In this document: piece after piece, positions 1-11,264 of the stretch
Layout: every line of letters begins with the position of its first letter
Numbering within the stretch: position 1 is the first letter of the stretch
Assembly (NCBI RefSeq): GCF_036850765.1
Contig: NC_089496.1
Location: 104,370,767 to 104,434,766 of the forward strand
Length of the DNA stretch: 64,000 nucleotides
Direction of reading: 5' to 3'
From: Saccopteryx bilineata
Taxonomy: Eukaryota; Chordata; Mammalia; Chiroptera; Emballonuridae
Notes under the pieces: generated by a model
Databases searched by the model: none
What the model saw: the letters and a program-made list of their open reading frames with translations, nothing else
What the model was told of the DNA's origin: nothing
Made by a program: the position numbers and the translations under genes

Positions 1-161
1 GAGCCTTGGCTGCAGGAGGGGAAGAGAGAGACAGAGAAGAAGGAGAGGGGGAGGGGTGGAGAAGCAGATGGGCGCTTCTCCTGTGTGCTCTGGCCGGGAA
101 TCGAACCTGGGACTTCCGCACGCCAGGCCGATGCTCTACCACTGAGCCAACCAGCCAGGGC
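1..161 (-). mobile_element. SINE type A, cut by window edge
   Basis: Reads as the reverse complement of a tRNA-derived SINE: the purine-rich middle (gaagagagagacagagaag), then the B-box-like gggaatcgaacc and the head complement ending gccaaccagccaggg. The body and poly-A tail lie outside the window to the left. Type A is the commonest young SINE in this window. Confidence 0.9.
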
Positions 162-520
162 CATGCCTTACATTTCTTGTCCTTTTAGAGTCTTTTCCAT
201 TTCTGTTTGAGAGTTTGGTGGTCATCTCACGGTGAGAACATAGCTCTTGACGATGCTTTTGAATTGGAAAGGATCTTGCCTGCAAGGAAATAGAGAGACT
301 GCCACATGAATGAGAAAAATTAATCACTTACATGGATATTTCCTTTGTAAATTCATGTTTCTCTCTCTCTTTCTGTTCTCTAAACAGAAGCCACAAGTTT
401 TAGTGCTCCTATTTTCTTCTTGCTGGGTCTTTATTAAATATTTGAGCACATACATTGTAATTAATGTGGAAGTGTTTTAGAAATAAAAGCAATTTATTTT
501 TCTCTTAGTTCTCATATATT
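162..520. other. AT-rich unassigned sequence
   Basis: No open frame of note, no repeat I recognise and no splice-bounded exon. It ends at the first of three copies of a SINE target site (521-532). Confidence 0.5.
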
Positions 521-532
521 TGAAGTCATTCT

Positions 533-908
533 TTTATTTTTTTTAAAGTTTTATTTATTTTAGAGAAGAAGGGAGAGAGAGAGAAATGTGGTTTTGTTCT
601 ACTTATTTATGCGTTTATTGGTTGATTCATTTTCTTAAAGATTTTATTTATTGATTTTAGAGAGAGGAGAGAAAGAAGGAGGGAGTGGGAAGCATCAACT
701 TGTAGTAGTTGCTTCTAGTAAGTGCCTTGACCGGGCAACCCCAGGTTTCGAACCAGTGACCTCATCATTCCAGGTCGATGCTTTGTCCACTGTGCCACCA
801 CAGGTCAGACCATTGGCTGAGTCTTGTATGTGCCCTGACTTGGGATTGAATCTGCAACCTTGGCATATTAGGAGGAGACGCTAACCAACTGAGCTACCCA
901 GCCAGGGC
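533..908 (-). mobile_element. SINE type C, interrupted by a SINE B
   Basis: A VES-like tRNA-derived SINE on the minus strand: T-rich tail complement near 536, the middle with gcgtttattggttgattc, then cttgtatgtgccctgac and a head ending ctgagctacccagccaggg. A SINE B (629-811) splits it. The flanking direct repeats tgaagtcattct (521-532) and tggagtcattct (909-920) are its TSD. Confidence 0.85.
629..811 (-). mobile_element. SINE type B nested in SINE C
   Basis: Head complement at the right end (ccactgtgccaccacaggtcag) and poly-T side at the left. It lies inside the SINE C and is flanked by attggttgattc (617-628) and attggctgagtc (812-823), a slightly diverged TSD copied from SINE C sequence. 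It is therefore younger than its host. Confidence 0.87.
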
Positions 909-920
909 TGGAGTCATTCT

Positions 921-1111
921 TTCTTAAAAATTATTATTTAAATTTATTTGTTTTAGAGAAGAGAGAGAGAGAGAGAGAGAGAAGGGGGAGGAGGAATGAG
1001 AGGCGTCAACTCCTGAATATGTATCTTGACCAAGCAAGCCCAGAGTTTTGAACCGGCAACCTCAGCGTTCCAGGTCGATGCTTTATCCACTGTGCCACCA
1101 CAGGTCAGGCC
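921..1111 (-). mobile_element. SINE type B at the SINE C target site
   Basis: A minus-strand SINE B with a (GA)n-rich middle and head complement ending accacaggtcaggc. It starts directly after the right TSD of the neighbouring SINE C and is followed by another copy of the site (tgcagtcattct, 1112-1123). The same 12-bp site thus appears three times around two elements. Confidence 0.87.
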
Positions 1112-1262
1112 TGCAGTCATTCTATTAAGTAATTCTGCAAATAATTACATTATCTAAATATTAAAAAGTGAAATCTCTAGTCAATTTAGTGAAATATCTA
1201 ACATAAAATTTATAGTTTCTTTAAAAAATCTGAGTTGTTTAGAATGTTTAAAAACACTTCTT

Positions 1263-1390
1263 ATTTGGCTGGTCAGGGCACATACAAGAATCAACCAATG
1301 AGTGCATAAAGAACCAATCCATGTTTCTTTCTCTGTCTTTGAAATGAATAAATAAAAGATATCTTTTTAAACATTAAAAAATAAAAATGA
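1263..1390 (+). mobile_element. SINE type C, 5' truncated
   Basis: Starts at ggctggtcagggcacatac, so most of the tRNA-like head is missing, and runs through aatcaaccaatgagtgcata to an A-rich tail with aataaataaaa. It is preceded by aaaacacttctt (1251-1262). The matching copy lies beyond the adjoining SINE B, at 1593-1604. Confidence 0.75.
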
Positions 1391-1592
1391 GCCTGACCTG
1401 TGGTGATGCAGTGAATCAAGAGTCGACCTGGAACACTGAAATTGCCAGTTCAAAACCCTGGGCTTGCCCAGTCAAGGCACAGTCAAGGCACATGTGAGAG
1501 TTGATGCTTCCTGCTCCTCCCCCTTCTCTCTCTCTCTCTCTTATCTAAAAAAATATTGAATAAATAAAAAGAATTATAAATAAATAAAAATG
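1391..1592 (+). mobile_element. SINE type B in the tail of SINE C
   Basis: Full head gcctgacctgtggtgatgc, diagnostic gagtcgacctggaacactg, CT-rich stretch and an A-rich tail with aataaataaaa. It sits in the A-rich tail of the truncated SINE C. One TSD pair (1251-1262, 1593-1604) encloses both elements. Confidence 0.88.
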
Positions 1593-1604
1593 AAAACACT
1601 TCTT

Positions 1605-2359
1605 GAAAATTTTTATGAATGGTTACAGATGAGAAATATAACTGGTGTATATGAAATTTAATTTAGTTCACTTAAAAAATATATTGTAAACAATCTGAAA
1701 TGTGGCTTTCAAGTAAAAGTCACATTTGTCCCACACAATAGAAAAACAGGCCTTGAAGAAAGACAGACACACTTTGCAAATGCTATAAAGGATTTGTAAG
1801 TTGTCCATGTTGTGGATAATTATGGGGCTTATCTTTTGTTATTATTATGTATTCTGAAAGGCAGACTCTTACTATAATAAAGCGTGTATAAAGTGGAAAA
1901 CATGAATATAGCAATAAAATAAATCTATAAGCATATTAAACTGATTCATTGTTAGTGAATAGGAAAGGTAGCAAGCAAATTGCACCTTGGTGACAGTTGT
2001 TTTGAAATAAGAAAAGATTGAGATCTGGGTTCAAAATTTTAAACCACTCAAATATATTTTGTGAGCTGTTTATGTGTCTGAGTCTCATGAGAAAACATCG
2101 ACTTGGTCACTCTTAGATGACTCCTAAAAAACAGTTAAGGAAAAAAAAAGATTGAGACTGAATTTATGCCAGTTTATGGATATGAGCTAAATGATTAAGC
2201 TCAGGTTAACTTTATCTATTTATATTTCAGAATCTCAGAAAATTGACAAGCAAGCCAGTGTCAAAATAATAGTAGTGTTTGCAGAATGCCTTTTATGTAT
2301 TTCCTTTTTGTTGTTGTTGTTGCAGTGAAGGTTTTTGTGTTTTTTTCAATTCTACATCT
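1605..2359. other. AT-rich unassigned sequence
   Basis: No recognisable repeat family, long open frame, exon-like segment or promoter-like GC island seen on either strand. Confidence 0.5.
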
Positions 2360-2373
2360 GTTGCCTCACTCTT

Positions 2374-2549
2374 TTTTTGTAACTTATTGATTTTAGGGAG
2401 AGAGCTAGTGAGAGAAACATCAGTTTGTTGTTTCACTTACTTATGCATTCATTGGTTGATTCTTGTATGTGTCCTGAGTGGGAATCAAACCCACAACCTT
2501 GGCACATTTGGACAATACTCTAATCAACTGAGCTACCTGGCCAGGGCTT
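2374..2549 (-). mobile_element. SINE type C, complete
   Basis: Minus-strand VES-like SINE with cattggttgattcttgtatg and a head complement ending ctgagctacctggccaggg. It is flanked by a perfect 14-bp TSD, gttgcctcactctt, at 2360-2373 and 2550-2563. Confidence 0.92.
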
Positions 2550-2862
2550 GTTGCCTCACTCTTGAATTAACAGTGGTGAGAAGAAATTTTGCAGGGGCCC
2601 ACTTTTCCTTTCTCCACAGGCCAGCAGTAGTTATATCTGCTTAATAAAGATGACAGAGAGAATATTGATCAGTTTCCTGAGCATGTTTCTAGCAGGAAAG
2701 GAGTACAGGAAACTAAGACAACGGAGACCTCAGAAACATAATGACTTCGCCATTGATCATAGTTCCTGAAAACCAGAATAGGTGAGAACCGTTTCCTCAG
2801 ATAAATAAAACCTGGTGACTTGTTGGCTTGGCTCCTCTTGATGATCATGATTAGGGACCCTG

Positions 2863-2989
2863 AGGCCTGACCTGTGGTGGCGCAGTGGATAAAGTGTTAA
2901 TCTGGAATGCTTGCTGAGGTTGTCTGTCTAAAACCCTGGGCTTGTCTGGCCAAGGCACATCTGGGAGTTGATGCTTCCTCTGCCTCCAC

Positions 2990-3030
<41 letters not shown>

Positions 3031-3050
3031 CTCATTAAAAAAAGAAAAAT
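2863..3050 (+). mobile_element. SINE type B, complete
   Basis: Head gcctgacctgtggtggcgc, then gataaagtgttaatctgg and gttgatgcttcctctgcc, a (CT)n stretch and an A-rich tail. Perfect TSD attagggaccctg at 2850-2862 and 3051-3063. Confidence 0.93.
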
Positions 3051-3326
3051 ATTAGGGACCCTGGAATAGGTGAAGCTGGGGGCTAGCAGAGGCTAGGGAG
3101 GGCAGGAGGTGAGAGGGAGCCCACGTCCAGCCAGTGAGGGGTGGGCTCTGCTCGGGCAGACTCAGCATTGCACAGCAGGGCCGAGCCCCAGGTCCTCTGC
3201 CCGCTTTCCCCTGCACCCCAAGTTCATAGTGATGGATAGGGAACAGCGACGGCTTTTGTTCTGGTGGCGTGTGCCGGCTGCGGCCTAGGAAGTGCCTCTT
3301 ATTGAATGAATAAGAAGAATAAATGA

Positions 3327-3741
3327 TGCCCTGGCCGGTTGGCTCAGTGGTAGAGCGTCGGCCTGGCATGCAGAAGTCCCGGGTTCGATTCCCAGCCAGG
3401 GCTCACAGGAGAAGCGCCCATCTGCTTCTCCACCCCTCCCCCTCTCCTTCTTCTCTGTCTCTCTCTTCCCCTCTCGCAGCCGAGGCTCCATTGGAGCAAA
3501 GATGGCCCGGGCGCTGGGGATGGCTCCTTGGCCTCTGCGTCAGGCGCTAGAGTGGCTCTGGTTACGGCAGAGCGACACCCCGGCCCCGGAGGGGCAGAGC
3601 ATCGCCCCCTGGTGGGCAGAGCGTAGCCCCTGGTGGGCGTGCCGGGTGGATCCCGGTGGGGCGCATGCGGGAGTCTGTCTGACTGTCTCTCCCCATTTCT
3701 AGCTTCAGAAAAATACAAAAAAAAAAAAAAAAAAAAAAAAA
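3327..3741 (+). mobile_element. SINE type A, full length
   Basis: Complete plus-strand copy. The tRNA-like head (ccctggccggttggctcag) has pol III A-box-like tggctcagtggtagagcg and B-box-like gggttcgattccc. Body: pyrimidine run, then gcaaagatggcccgggcgc, then the CTCF-like cgccccctggtgg (3603-3615), then the stem-like ccgggtggatcccgg and a tail of about 25 A. Perfect TSD aagaataaatga at 3315-3326 and 3742-3753. It belongs to the subfamily with ggctccttggcctctgc. Confidence 0.96.
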
Positions 3742-3890
3742 AAGAATAAATGAATCTGCCTCTTACTGTTTCTAAGTTTCTTTTCCATACTGACAGGTTG
3801 GAGGTAGAGAAACCAAAAGCAGTGTTTTCAGAAGGTCTTTCTCTCTTACAGAAAGATTTCAAGTGATGATTTTAGTTGATCCAGCTTTAT

Positions 3891-4042
3891 CTTTCTTTTT
3901 AAATTGATTTTGGAAAGAGAGGAAAGAGGGTAGGGAGAGAGACAGAAGCATTGATCTGTTTCTTTATGTGCTCTGACTGGGGATCGAATTTGCAACCTTT
4001 GCACAGGGGGATGATGTTCTAACCAACTGAGCTGCTCAGGGT
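3891..4042 (-). mobile_element. SINE type C, diverged
   Basis: Minus-strand VES-like SINE: ttaaattgattttggaaagag on the tail side, tgactggggatcgaatttg as the B-box complement, ctaaccaactgagctgctc as the head. No clean TSD seen. A SINE A was inserted just beyond its head end. Confidence 0.72.
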
Positions 4043-4060
4043 CCCCAGCTGTCTGTTTTT

Positions 4061-4462
4061 ATTTTATTTATTTATTTATTTATTTTTTGTATTTTTCTGA
4101 AGCTGGAAAAGGGAGAGACAGACAGACTCCCGCATGCGCCCGACCGGGATCCACCCGGCACGCCCACCAGGGGCGAAGCTCTGCCCACCAGGGGCGGTGC
4201 TCTGCCCCTCCGGGGCGTTGCTCTGCCGCGACCAGAGCCACTCTAGCGCCTGGGGCAGAGGCCAAGGAGCCATCCCCAGCGCCCGGGCCATCTTTGCTCC
4301 AATGGAGCCTTGGCTGCAGGAGGGGAAGAGAGAGACAGAGAGGAAGGAGGGGGGGGTGTGGAGAAGTAGATGGGCGCTTCTCCTATGTGCCCTGGCCGGG
4401 AATCGAACCCAGGTCCCCCGCACGCCAGGCCGACGCTCTACCGCTGAGCCAACGGGCCAGGG
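4061..4462 (-). mobile_element. SINE type A, full length
   Basis: Complete minus-strand copy from the T-rich tail complement to ccaacgggccaggg. The 18 to 19-bp TSD ccccagctgtctgttttta is at 4043-4061 and 4463-4481. Subfamily markers are ctccggggcg, gccaaggagccatcc and ggtcccccgcacgcc. It faces the plus-strand SINE A at 3327-3741 tail to tail. Confidence 0.96.
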
Positions 4463-4481
4463 CCCCAGCTGTCTGTTTTTA

Positions 4482-5708
4482 AAATCATCAGATAAATGCC
4501 CACAAGACTCTCATCTTTCAAGAGCTTAGCTGCTTCTTGTCAGATTCTAAATGTGAAAAAGCTCGATTCTTGCAGTGCCCAAACTAATCCTTGTTTAAAT
4601 TATGTCTTCAAAAGCTATCACTCTTGCAATGGCTTGCTAAATGGTACCTTTTGGGTTTTGGTTCCATAATGTCCAAGTGAATTTCAGGAAAAAGCTCAAC
4701 ATACAACCAAATTCACTTTTATCAAGGGTTAGTCAGCCCATGCTGGGAACTTCCAGTGTGCTCAGGAAACTCTCGAGGACTGCAGGCGACATTCAAAGTT
4801 AGTATTAGTTGCCAATATATTTGTGGTTCAAGGTAAAGTATTATAATACCTAGGCATTTTTGAAATAAAAAAAGTCTTACGGTTAGAAAAAGATATTAGA
4901 AAAAGATATCATTTCAGTAGCTCATGCCATTTAGAGGAAAAACTTGAGAAAATAGAAAGTGACTACATACAGACAGGTGACTTGTCAGAATCAAATAGTG
5001 AAGGCAAGGATTTTCAGATGTGATTTTAAATGATTAAAATGGATTACGTGGGCTTAAGTGATTGTAGTGATTTTTGCATCCTGTTGTATTTCAGTGAAAT
5101 ATTTTATTTAAAAACATCATACATATTGAAAAGATTTTAATCAATACATCAAGCTTCTAAAAATGTTGTCCTTTTAGGGGTGAAGACAATATTGTTCCAT
5201 TTAGCACTATCTAAACACTGTAGGAAGCACTCCATTTTGTTAATTCTTGCTACCTTTTAAAGAGAAAGCAGCCACTTCCTGGTAGACCCTGTGGCATCCC
5301 GCGTCGCACCACCAATTTCTCATTTTGAGAAAACCGGTCTTAAATTGTCTCCTGCAATTCTCACACGGGTAAAATCGTTCGTTCATTCATACTGCATTCA
5401 TTGTTGAAGGACCCAGTGACATTTTGGATGTCAGCCCTGGGACAGTGCAGCTAGGGGTGGCTGAAGAGATGGAACTGAGCGTCATTTGACTCTTAGGTGT
5501 TTAAACTGGTAGATCTGATAAGAGTAGAATCAGGTTTTCCCCCCCAAAGAGCTGAAGCTGATCGTGGTTTGACCTGTTCGGCTGGGTACACTATAATGAC
5601 TCTGCTACACCTAGAACTTGGGCAGTTGTGTGCGAGACCAACATATGATGTGAGGATAGTTCAGAGTTCATCCTTGAGTGATAGGCCTGAGTCTGGAAGA
5701 CTTTTCGA
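4482..5708. other. Unassigned sequence, about 1.2 kb
   Basis: No repeat, exon or regulatory cluster that I can name. Composition is ordinary for intergenic or intronic mammalian DNA. Confidence 0.45.
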
Positions 5709-5723
5709 GACTGTGTTTTTATT

Positions 5724-6103
5724 TTTTTATTTTTTTTATTTTTTTATTTTTCTGAAGTTGGAAACGGGGAGGCAGTCAGACAGACTCCCGCATGCGCCCG
5801 ACCGGGATCCACCTGGCATGCCCACCAGAGGGCAATGCTCTGCCCATCTGGGGCGTCGCTCTGTTGCAATCAGGGCCATTCTAGCACCTGAGGCAGAGGC
5901 CACAGAGCCATCCCCAGCGCCCGGGCCAACTTTGCTCCAATGGAGCCTCGGCTGCGGGAGGGGAAGAGAGAGACAGACAAGAAGGAGAGGGGGAGGGGTG
6001 GAGAAGCAGATGGGCGCTTCTCCTGTGTGCCCTGGCTGGGAATCGAACCCAGGGCACCTGCACAGCAGGCCGACACTCTACCACTGAGCCAACCGGCCAG
6101 GGC
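5724..6103 (-). mobile_element. SINE type A, older subfamily
   Basis: Complete minus-strand copy, more diverged than most. Marker bases are catctggggcgtcgctctg, cacctgaggcagaggcc and gccaactttgctcc. The TSD agactg(tg)tttttat flanks it at about 5709-5723 and 6104-6117. It carries only one unit of the internal mini-repeat. Confidence 0.93.
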
Positions 6104-6406
6104 AAGACTGTTTTTATGAAGGTCATTTCCTACAAACGGAAACCATGAAAAACAGTGACAAGAAGACCTCTGGCTGGAATGACAAGACCCAAGAGGAAAC
6201 TGGTATGCAGTGGTGCTTCCAGGCAGGGCTCTGGTGCTTTTTCTGGGGTCGCGTCCCGAATGGGGTTGACGGAAGTCAGTGGAGTAGGGATGGTGGAGGC
6301 CATCTTCTTTCTGGCTCTTTGTTGGAATCGGTTTGGGCATGTCCTCTGATGGTGCCTATCACTGGCAATAACCTGAAAGGGTTAAAGGCCTCTTGTCCTC
6401 TCTTAC

Positions 6407-6540
6407 AGCTACATGTGGCTATTTTACATTTACATTAATTAGAATTACAAATTAGGTTCCCTAAGCATGCGAACCACATTTCAAGGGCTCCGCAGTCCCA
6501 TGTGGCTCCTGACTACTATGTTGGATTGTCCAGACACAGA
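6407..6540 (-). mobile_element. Old hAT-Charlie-like MITE fragment
   Basis: Contains ctacatgtggctattttac, an AT-rich stretch, ccacatttcaagggctc and tgttggattgtccagacac. This is the antisense pattern of the widespread placental-mammal MITE with the 'chance of being on a chromosome with CAGTGCTGTCCAATAGAA' type terminus. The ends are eroded and no TSD is seen. A related, better preserved copy is at 44841-45052. Confidence 0.5.
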
Positions 6541-7066
6541 ACCTTCTCAGCCCTGCAGGAAGTTCACGTGGACTGAGCTGCTCTGGAGTTCTACGCATTG
6601 ACTTAAATGAGAGTGTGATACCCTGTAACTTCCGACATGATGACTGGGGCAGGTTAAGGGGCAGGAAAGAGGTAAATGGTGGGGGTGGGGGAGAAGGAGA
6701 GGGGCTGAGTCTTGGGGTTTGGGGATTAGGACTGACTCCAGAGAAAAATTCAGTTCAGGGAACAATCATAGATATAGGTGCTGGCGGTGAGCCACCCACG
6801 GTACCCCCCATATCTTGGTGGGAAGTTTACCTAGGTTGAGCAACTGACTTTCCTGATTTAAATTAAGTACATATTATAGTCACATACAGAGTCCCATGTT
6901 CCTTCTTGAAACTCCTGATTTGGAGTATATTTTAAATCTTTTCATTAAGAAAAAATTAAGTTGTGTGTACAGTGAATCTACAGAAGAAATGAAAAAAACC
7001 CCTCTTTTCATGGACTTCAAAAAGGCGCTCCAAAATGAGGGTGAAAATAGGTAAAACAATTATAAG
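6541..7066. other. Unassigned sequence
   Basis: No gene or repeat recognised. Short G-rich patch near 6678-6720 (tggtgggggtgggggagaag). Confidence 0.4.
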
Positions 7067-7080
7067 GATTTCCATTTCTT

Positions 7081-7217
7081 TAAAAAATTTTTTTAAAATT
7101 GATTTTAGGGGGAGAGAGAGAGAGAGAGAGGGAAACCAATATTAATCTGTTCCTGTGTGTGCCCTGACCAGGCATCGAACCACAGCCTTTGCATATCAGG
7201 ACATAGCCAGCCAGGGC
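7081..7217 (-). mobile_element. SINE type C, partly deleted head
   Basis: Minus-strand VES-like SINE with an A/T-rich tail side, (GA)n, gtgtgccctgaccaggcatcg and an end catagccagccaggg that lacks part of the usual head. TSD gatttccatttctt at 7067-7080 against gatttgcatttctt at 7219-7232. Confidence 0.85.
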
Positions 7218-7234
7218 AGATTTGCATTTCTTTT

Positions 7235-8659
7235 GAACAGGACAAACTGAAATAAGATCACAAAGAAAGATGTCAAAAACACACTGTTCTTGTATCCACT
7301 TTAAAATGGTTTCTCTTTAAAAACTGTTTCCTGTGAGATTTGAAACATTTTAACAGTCATCCAGTTAGAGCACTCTTAAAAAGCAACATAAGCATTTGAA
7401 AGAATAAAACAACTAGTTTCTGTTCTTTGGTGTCTAAGGCAGAGGACTGTTTGAAATTGTACCCAAGAGTCAACTGGTAACATCTTTCTGACAGAAGTCG
7501 GTAATAAATTAGGCTCATTTCCATAGGGCCTGCCTCATCGCTAGGAATTTGTAATCTGCGGAGTATCAGTATATATACTTTTAAAAGCAAGCATGAGATG
7601 AACCTCAAAGGACAGCTTTGGAGGCCCATGCAGAAAGCAGAAGTTGAGATGCAGAGATAAGAACAGCCCTGTGTCCTGAAGTGGCAGAGGCTCACGGGGC
7701 AGTCAGGGTGTGGCGCCCCAACCTCAGTGGGGCTACCAATCTGCCCTCCACTTTCCAAAATAGAGGTTCCTTGGGTTCACTGATGGGGAAACTGAGACGA
7801 AAGAAAGGGAGTCACTCGCCCAAGGTCACTTGAATTGTGGACATCTGTGGGGCATCCTCCAAAGTCTTTTAAGTATCCAAAAGTAAGTCTTCCCTCTCCC
7901 CGGTAATATGATAAGGCAGAAACCAAACCCGTTTCTCAGGGCGGTGTGGTTTCCAAATGTAAACACCCGTGAGGTTCCAACTGTGGAAGAGAAAGAGGGG
8001 GTCTCTGTCAGATTTCCTGGAGAGAGGGGCCAAGTAGGAATATCATTTTCCTTCCAGACCATGCCTGCAGCTAAGTGCACGTTTGAGAGCAATTGGTTAA
8101 AGTATTCCTGCTAGCTAGGTTGTGAATGGCTGACAGGTAAATCCTCACGGTAGCTGTTTTCACTTTAAAAGTAGACGTGTTAATCAACTCAGGTGAATCT
8201 GTGATTGTGGAGAGGGGGAGACAGATATGTTATGTATACATGCCTGCACATATGTGTGCTCATAAAGGGCTGTGATCCTTTCTGGGCCCCATTTACCTGT
8301 ATTCTCCTTCTCCCCACACCTCCCTGCCCCACACCAACATATCGAAAGAGCAAAGTCACCCTTTTGGCATTCTTATTCCTTCCAGCAGGGTTTGCAGAGA
8401 ATCCCGAGTAGCCAAAAAAATTGACCGAGATGGATGGTGCTGGGGACATGTCATTGGCTGTTGCCTTACTTCCTTTCACTGTTAGAGCCAGGATGTGGGC
8501 CCTGGGCAGGTCAGTTTTTGCTGGCATTGACTTACCATGTGCAGGTCATGGCTGTGGCAGGCCCCTGTCCTTGGGGCCTTGGGGGCTTGCTACCCCTGGG
8601 GAGAGTCGCCCTCAAGCCCCTCTGCTTGATGAGGGCAGCCCGGGTGTATGCTCATGTCT
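7235..8659. other. Mostly unassigned, with a MIR core near 7766-7836
   Basis: The segment gatggggaaactgagacg followed by cgcccaaggtcact (7780-7830) is the antisense MIR core. The rest shows no named repeat and no convincing exon. Confidence 0.5.
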
Positions 8660-8673
8660 CTGCAGCTTTCTTT

Positions 8674-8836
8674 TTTACAAATTTTTAAAATTTATTGATT
8701 TTTGAAAGAGAGATTGAGAAACAGAGACAGGCACATCGATCTGTTCCTGTATGTGCCCTGATCAAGGATTGAACCTGCAACCTCTGTGCTTCGGACCAGT
8801 GCTCTCTCTAACCAACTGAACTATCTGGCCAGGGCT
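8674..8836 (-). mobile_element. SINE type C, complete
   Basis: Minus-strand VES-like SINE from the T/A-rich tail to ctatctggccagggct. Perfect 14-bp TSD ctgcagctttcttt at 8660-8673 and 8837-8850. Confidence 0.92.
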
Positions 8837-9053
8837 CTGCAGCTTTCTTTACCTAAAAATGTAGGGGGCTGGGGTAGGAGAGGCGAGGAGAAGCCAACCT
8901 GAGTGATTCCTCTGCCAGATTGCAGGGTATCCCGCCTCTCTCCTAAAGACAATGTGTGAAGCGGCCCTTTTAACTAGAAAAGTACTCTTAAAAGAAAGGT
9001 TAACTAACTCCTTTCTTTTTTCAGTGGTAACCTTTTGGATGTTTGCATTTAGA

Positions 9054-9057
<4 letters not shown>

Positions 9058-9097
<40 letters not shown>
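9058..9097. repeat. (TG)n microsatellite
   Basis: About 20 uninterrupted TG repeats, read directly. Confidence 0.97.
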
Positions 9098-9099
<2 letters not shown>

Positions 9100-11140
9100 G
9101 CAAGAGAGTCGTGAGATCCATGGACTTCCTTGGGGGTCGCTGTCAGACTTGAGATGCCGGAGAGGAGGCTGCATGATGTCACCGCCTGGTGATGAGGGGA
9201 CAGGAAGTGAGGCCTTTGATCTGCTCCTGCAGAGAAGGTGAAGCTCTGAACTTCACCACTTTTGGAAGGAAGGGGGGTGAGGGATAGAATTACCCAGCTA
9301 CAGGTTAGAGAGAAGCCAGCCAGTGTAATTGGTCTGTGTATCTGATAAAAGGTCTTGTGAAACCTCCTTTGAAAATGGAATTCCATCTTGGCATGGGTCT
9401 CAGTGCTTGTGAAATGGAAACGCGCTGGAGGAGGGTCAGCAAATGGCTCAGGCAAAGCCAGACGTGCTCTTGCCTAATCTGAACGTGGTCTGCTCGTGTG
9501 CTCAGAAAGAGCTTGTTGGGATGCTCAGAGAACATCCCGGGAGGTGGAGCTCAAGCTCTCGGAAGACTAGGATGTGGGGGTGAGGACAAAGAATTAGGCG
9601 GCTGACTTGAATGGCAAAGAGTGTCACAAGAGCCAACTCTTCTCAAGCTAAGTGCTGTTGGGGTGGATGCCACTAAGCCTACAGTTATAGATGGGGTAGG
9701 GTGTCTGTGAGATGAATGGAACATAGTAGGTGTTCAACAAATGTTTCCAGAAACCACTTACTGGTGCTACATGTAAGTGACATGGGGGTGGGTGGGCGGA
9801 GAGAATAAGAGCCTCAAGAAATGGTCTTGATGTCACAATGGATAGTGAATTAGGCAGTGATTCAACATGGTTAAGAAAGATTAACTAAGAGTATAGGGCA
9901 AATTGGAAAATGTTTCCTAAATGTTTATATTAACTGTGAAAAATGTCTGGCAAATTCCCCCAACCCTATCTCCAGCTTGGAAGTGGTTTGTTTTACTTGT
10001 TTTGGAAGAAGTAAATATTTGCATTAGACCAAACATTTGGGGCAAACAGTTCTCCCCATTTCTGAGGCTTTACGTGAGTCCGAGGAGACATTTCACGCTG
10101 TGACACTCATACCTTTTTTGGTGAAATCGAAGGTAGCTTGGGACACTATCTTCACATGCTTTTCACATCGTTCCTAGGACAAGGCTGAGAAAATGGAAAG
10201 AAGCTGGGAAGCCAAACCAATGATCCTTCTAGACCTAGGCATGGCTGATGACCTGGCATTTGAAGGATGTAATCGTTGTAGAAAAATTGCCTTTCTGCTC
10301 CTGGGCAAAGAGGCTGGATCCAATTAAGACAAAGAAAACGTATGTTAACTCGGAGAAGACATTTCTAAACAGTCAATTCTGTAATCCTCTCTGAAGAGGA
10401 AGAGGCCAACATGACTGGGCTTTATGGACGATGCCAAACCCTGTGATATATAATAATTAGTAACCGCTGGTTACTTTGCCACACACTCATTTTCCAAACC
10501 ACTAACCATTGCCTGGGAAGGAATGCACAGGGCCTAGATATCTGCCCCAGATGTCTTCCCATCAGTAGTGCCCAATTAGAGGGATTTTTACAAATTAAAG
10601 CTTAATTCTCTAGAACATACAGCAGAATATAAATTAAAACAGGACAGGACTGATTTCCTCGATGGTTCATGGGTGACCAAGGTGAGGGTTAGTCTTTGGG
10701 GACACTTCAAGGACACTTCTCAGTTTACATGTTGGTAACTATTGGGTGACTAATTGTTTTATGTCATGGTGTCTGGTATTCTCGCAAGTCCCTGGCAGCG
10801 TACAAACATTTTAGGAATGGCTGTGAGAGGTTGAGGATTTGAGAGGCCTATTCAGAATCAAGCTCTTCCTGGGCCAGCGCTAACGTGAGCCTGTATCTGC
10901 TTATAATTTCATTCACCCAGGGTGGGCCTTTGCGCTCTACATATCTGCCTTAAATACGAATCTTGGGGGTTCCATGGAAGCAAAGTTCTGATGGGGATAG
11001 CCCTGCATTGGCTTAGCATTTTCTCCAATGGCATAAATTCAATTATTAGTTCATACTTATTGTGTCCTTGGCTCCCTGCTAGGCTCTGAATGGATTGGGT
11101 TAGCAATGGAGTCTCCCATTTTCTAGAAGAATAATTTAAA
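9098..11140. other. Unassigned, about 2 kb, possible L2 end
   Basis: acatagtaggtgttcaacaaatgttt (9722-9747) resembles the 3' end of L2/MIR-class elements. No other repeat, gene or exon could be supported. Confidence 0.4.
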
Positions 11141-11149
11141 AGTATCAAG

Positions 11150-11264
11150 TCCTTTGTGTTCATTGTTTTATTTGATCTTGACACTCCTGCGAGGCATGTT
11201 TTATTCTTCCCCATTCTCAGAGATGATGGATGGGACAGTCAGAGGTGAATGGTGTACCCTAAAG
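11150..11264 (-). repeat. MIR relic, left part
   Basis: Pattern tcattgttttatttgatc, cactcctgcgaggcatg, attcttccccattctcag and agatgatggatgggacag matches the antisense MIR layout. It may continue beyond the hAT MITE inserted at 11265. Confidence 0.45.

Noticed and set aside
3328..3400. tRNA-like gene with A and B boxes
   Set aside because: This is the head of SINE A, repeated throughout the window, and is followed by the SINE body and poly-A. It is not a functional tRNA gene.
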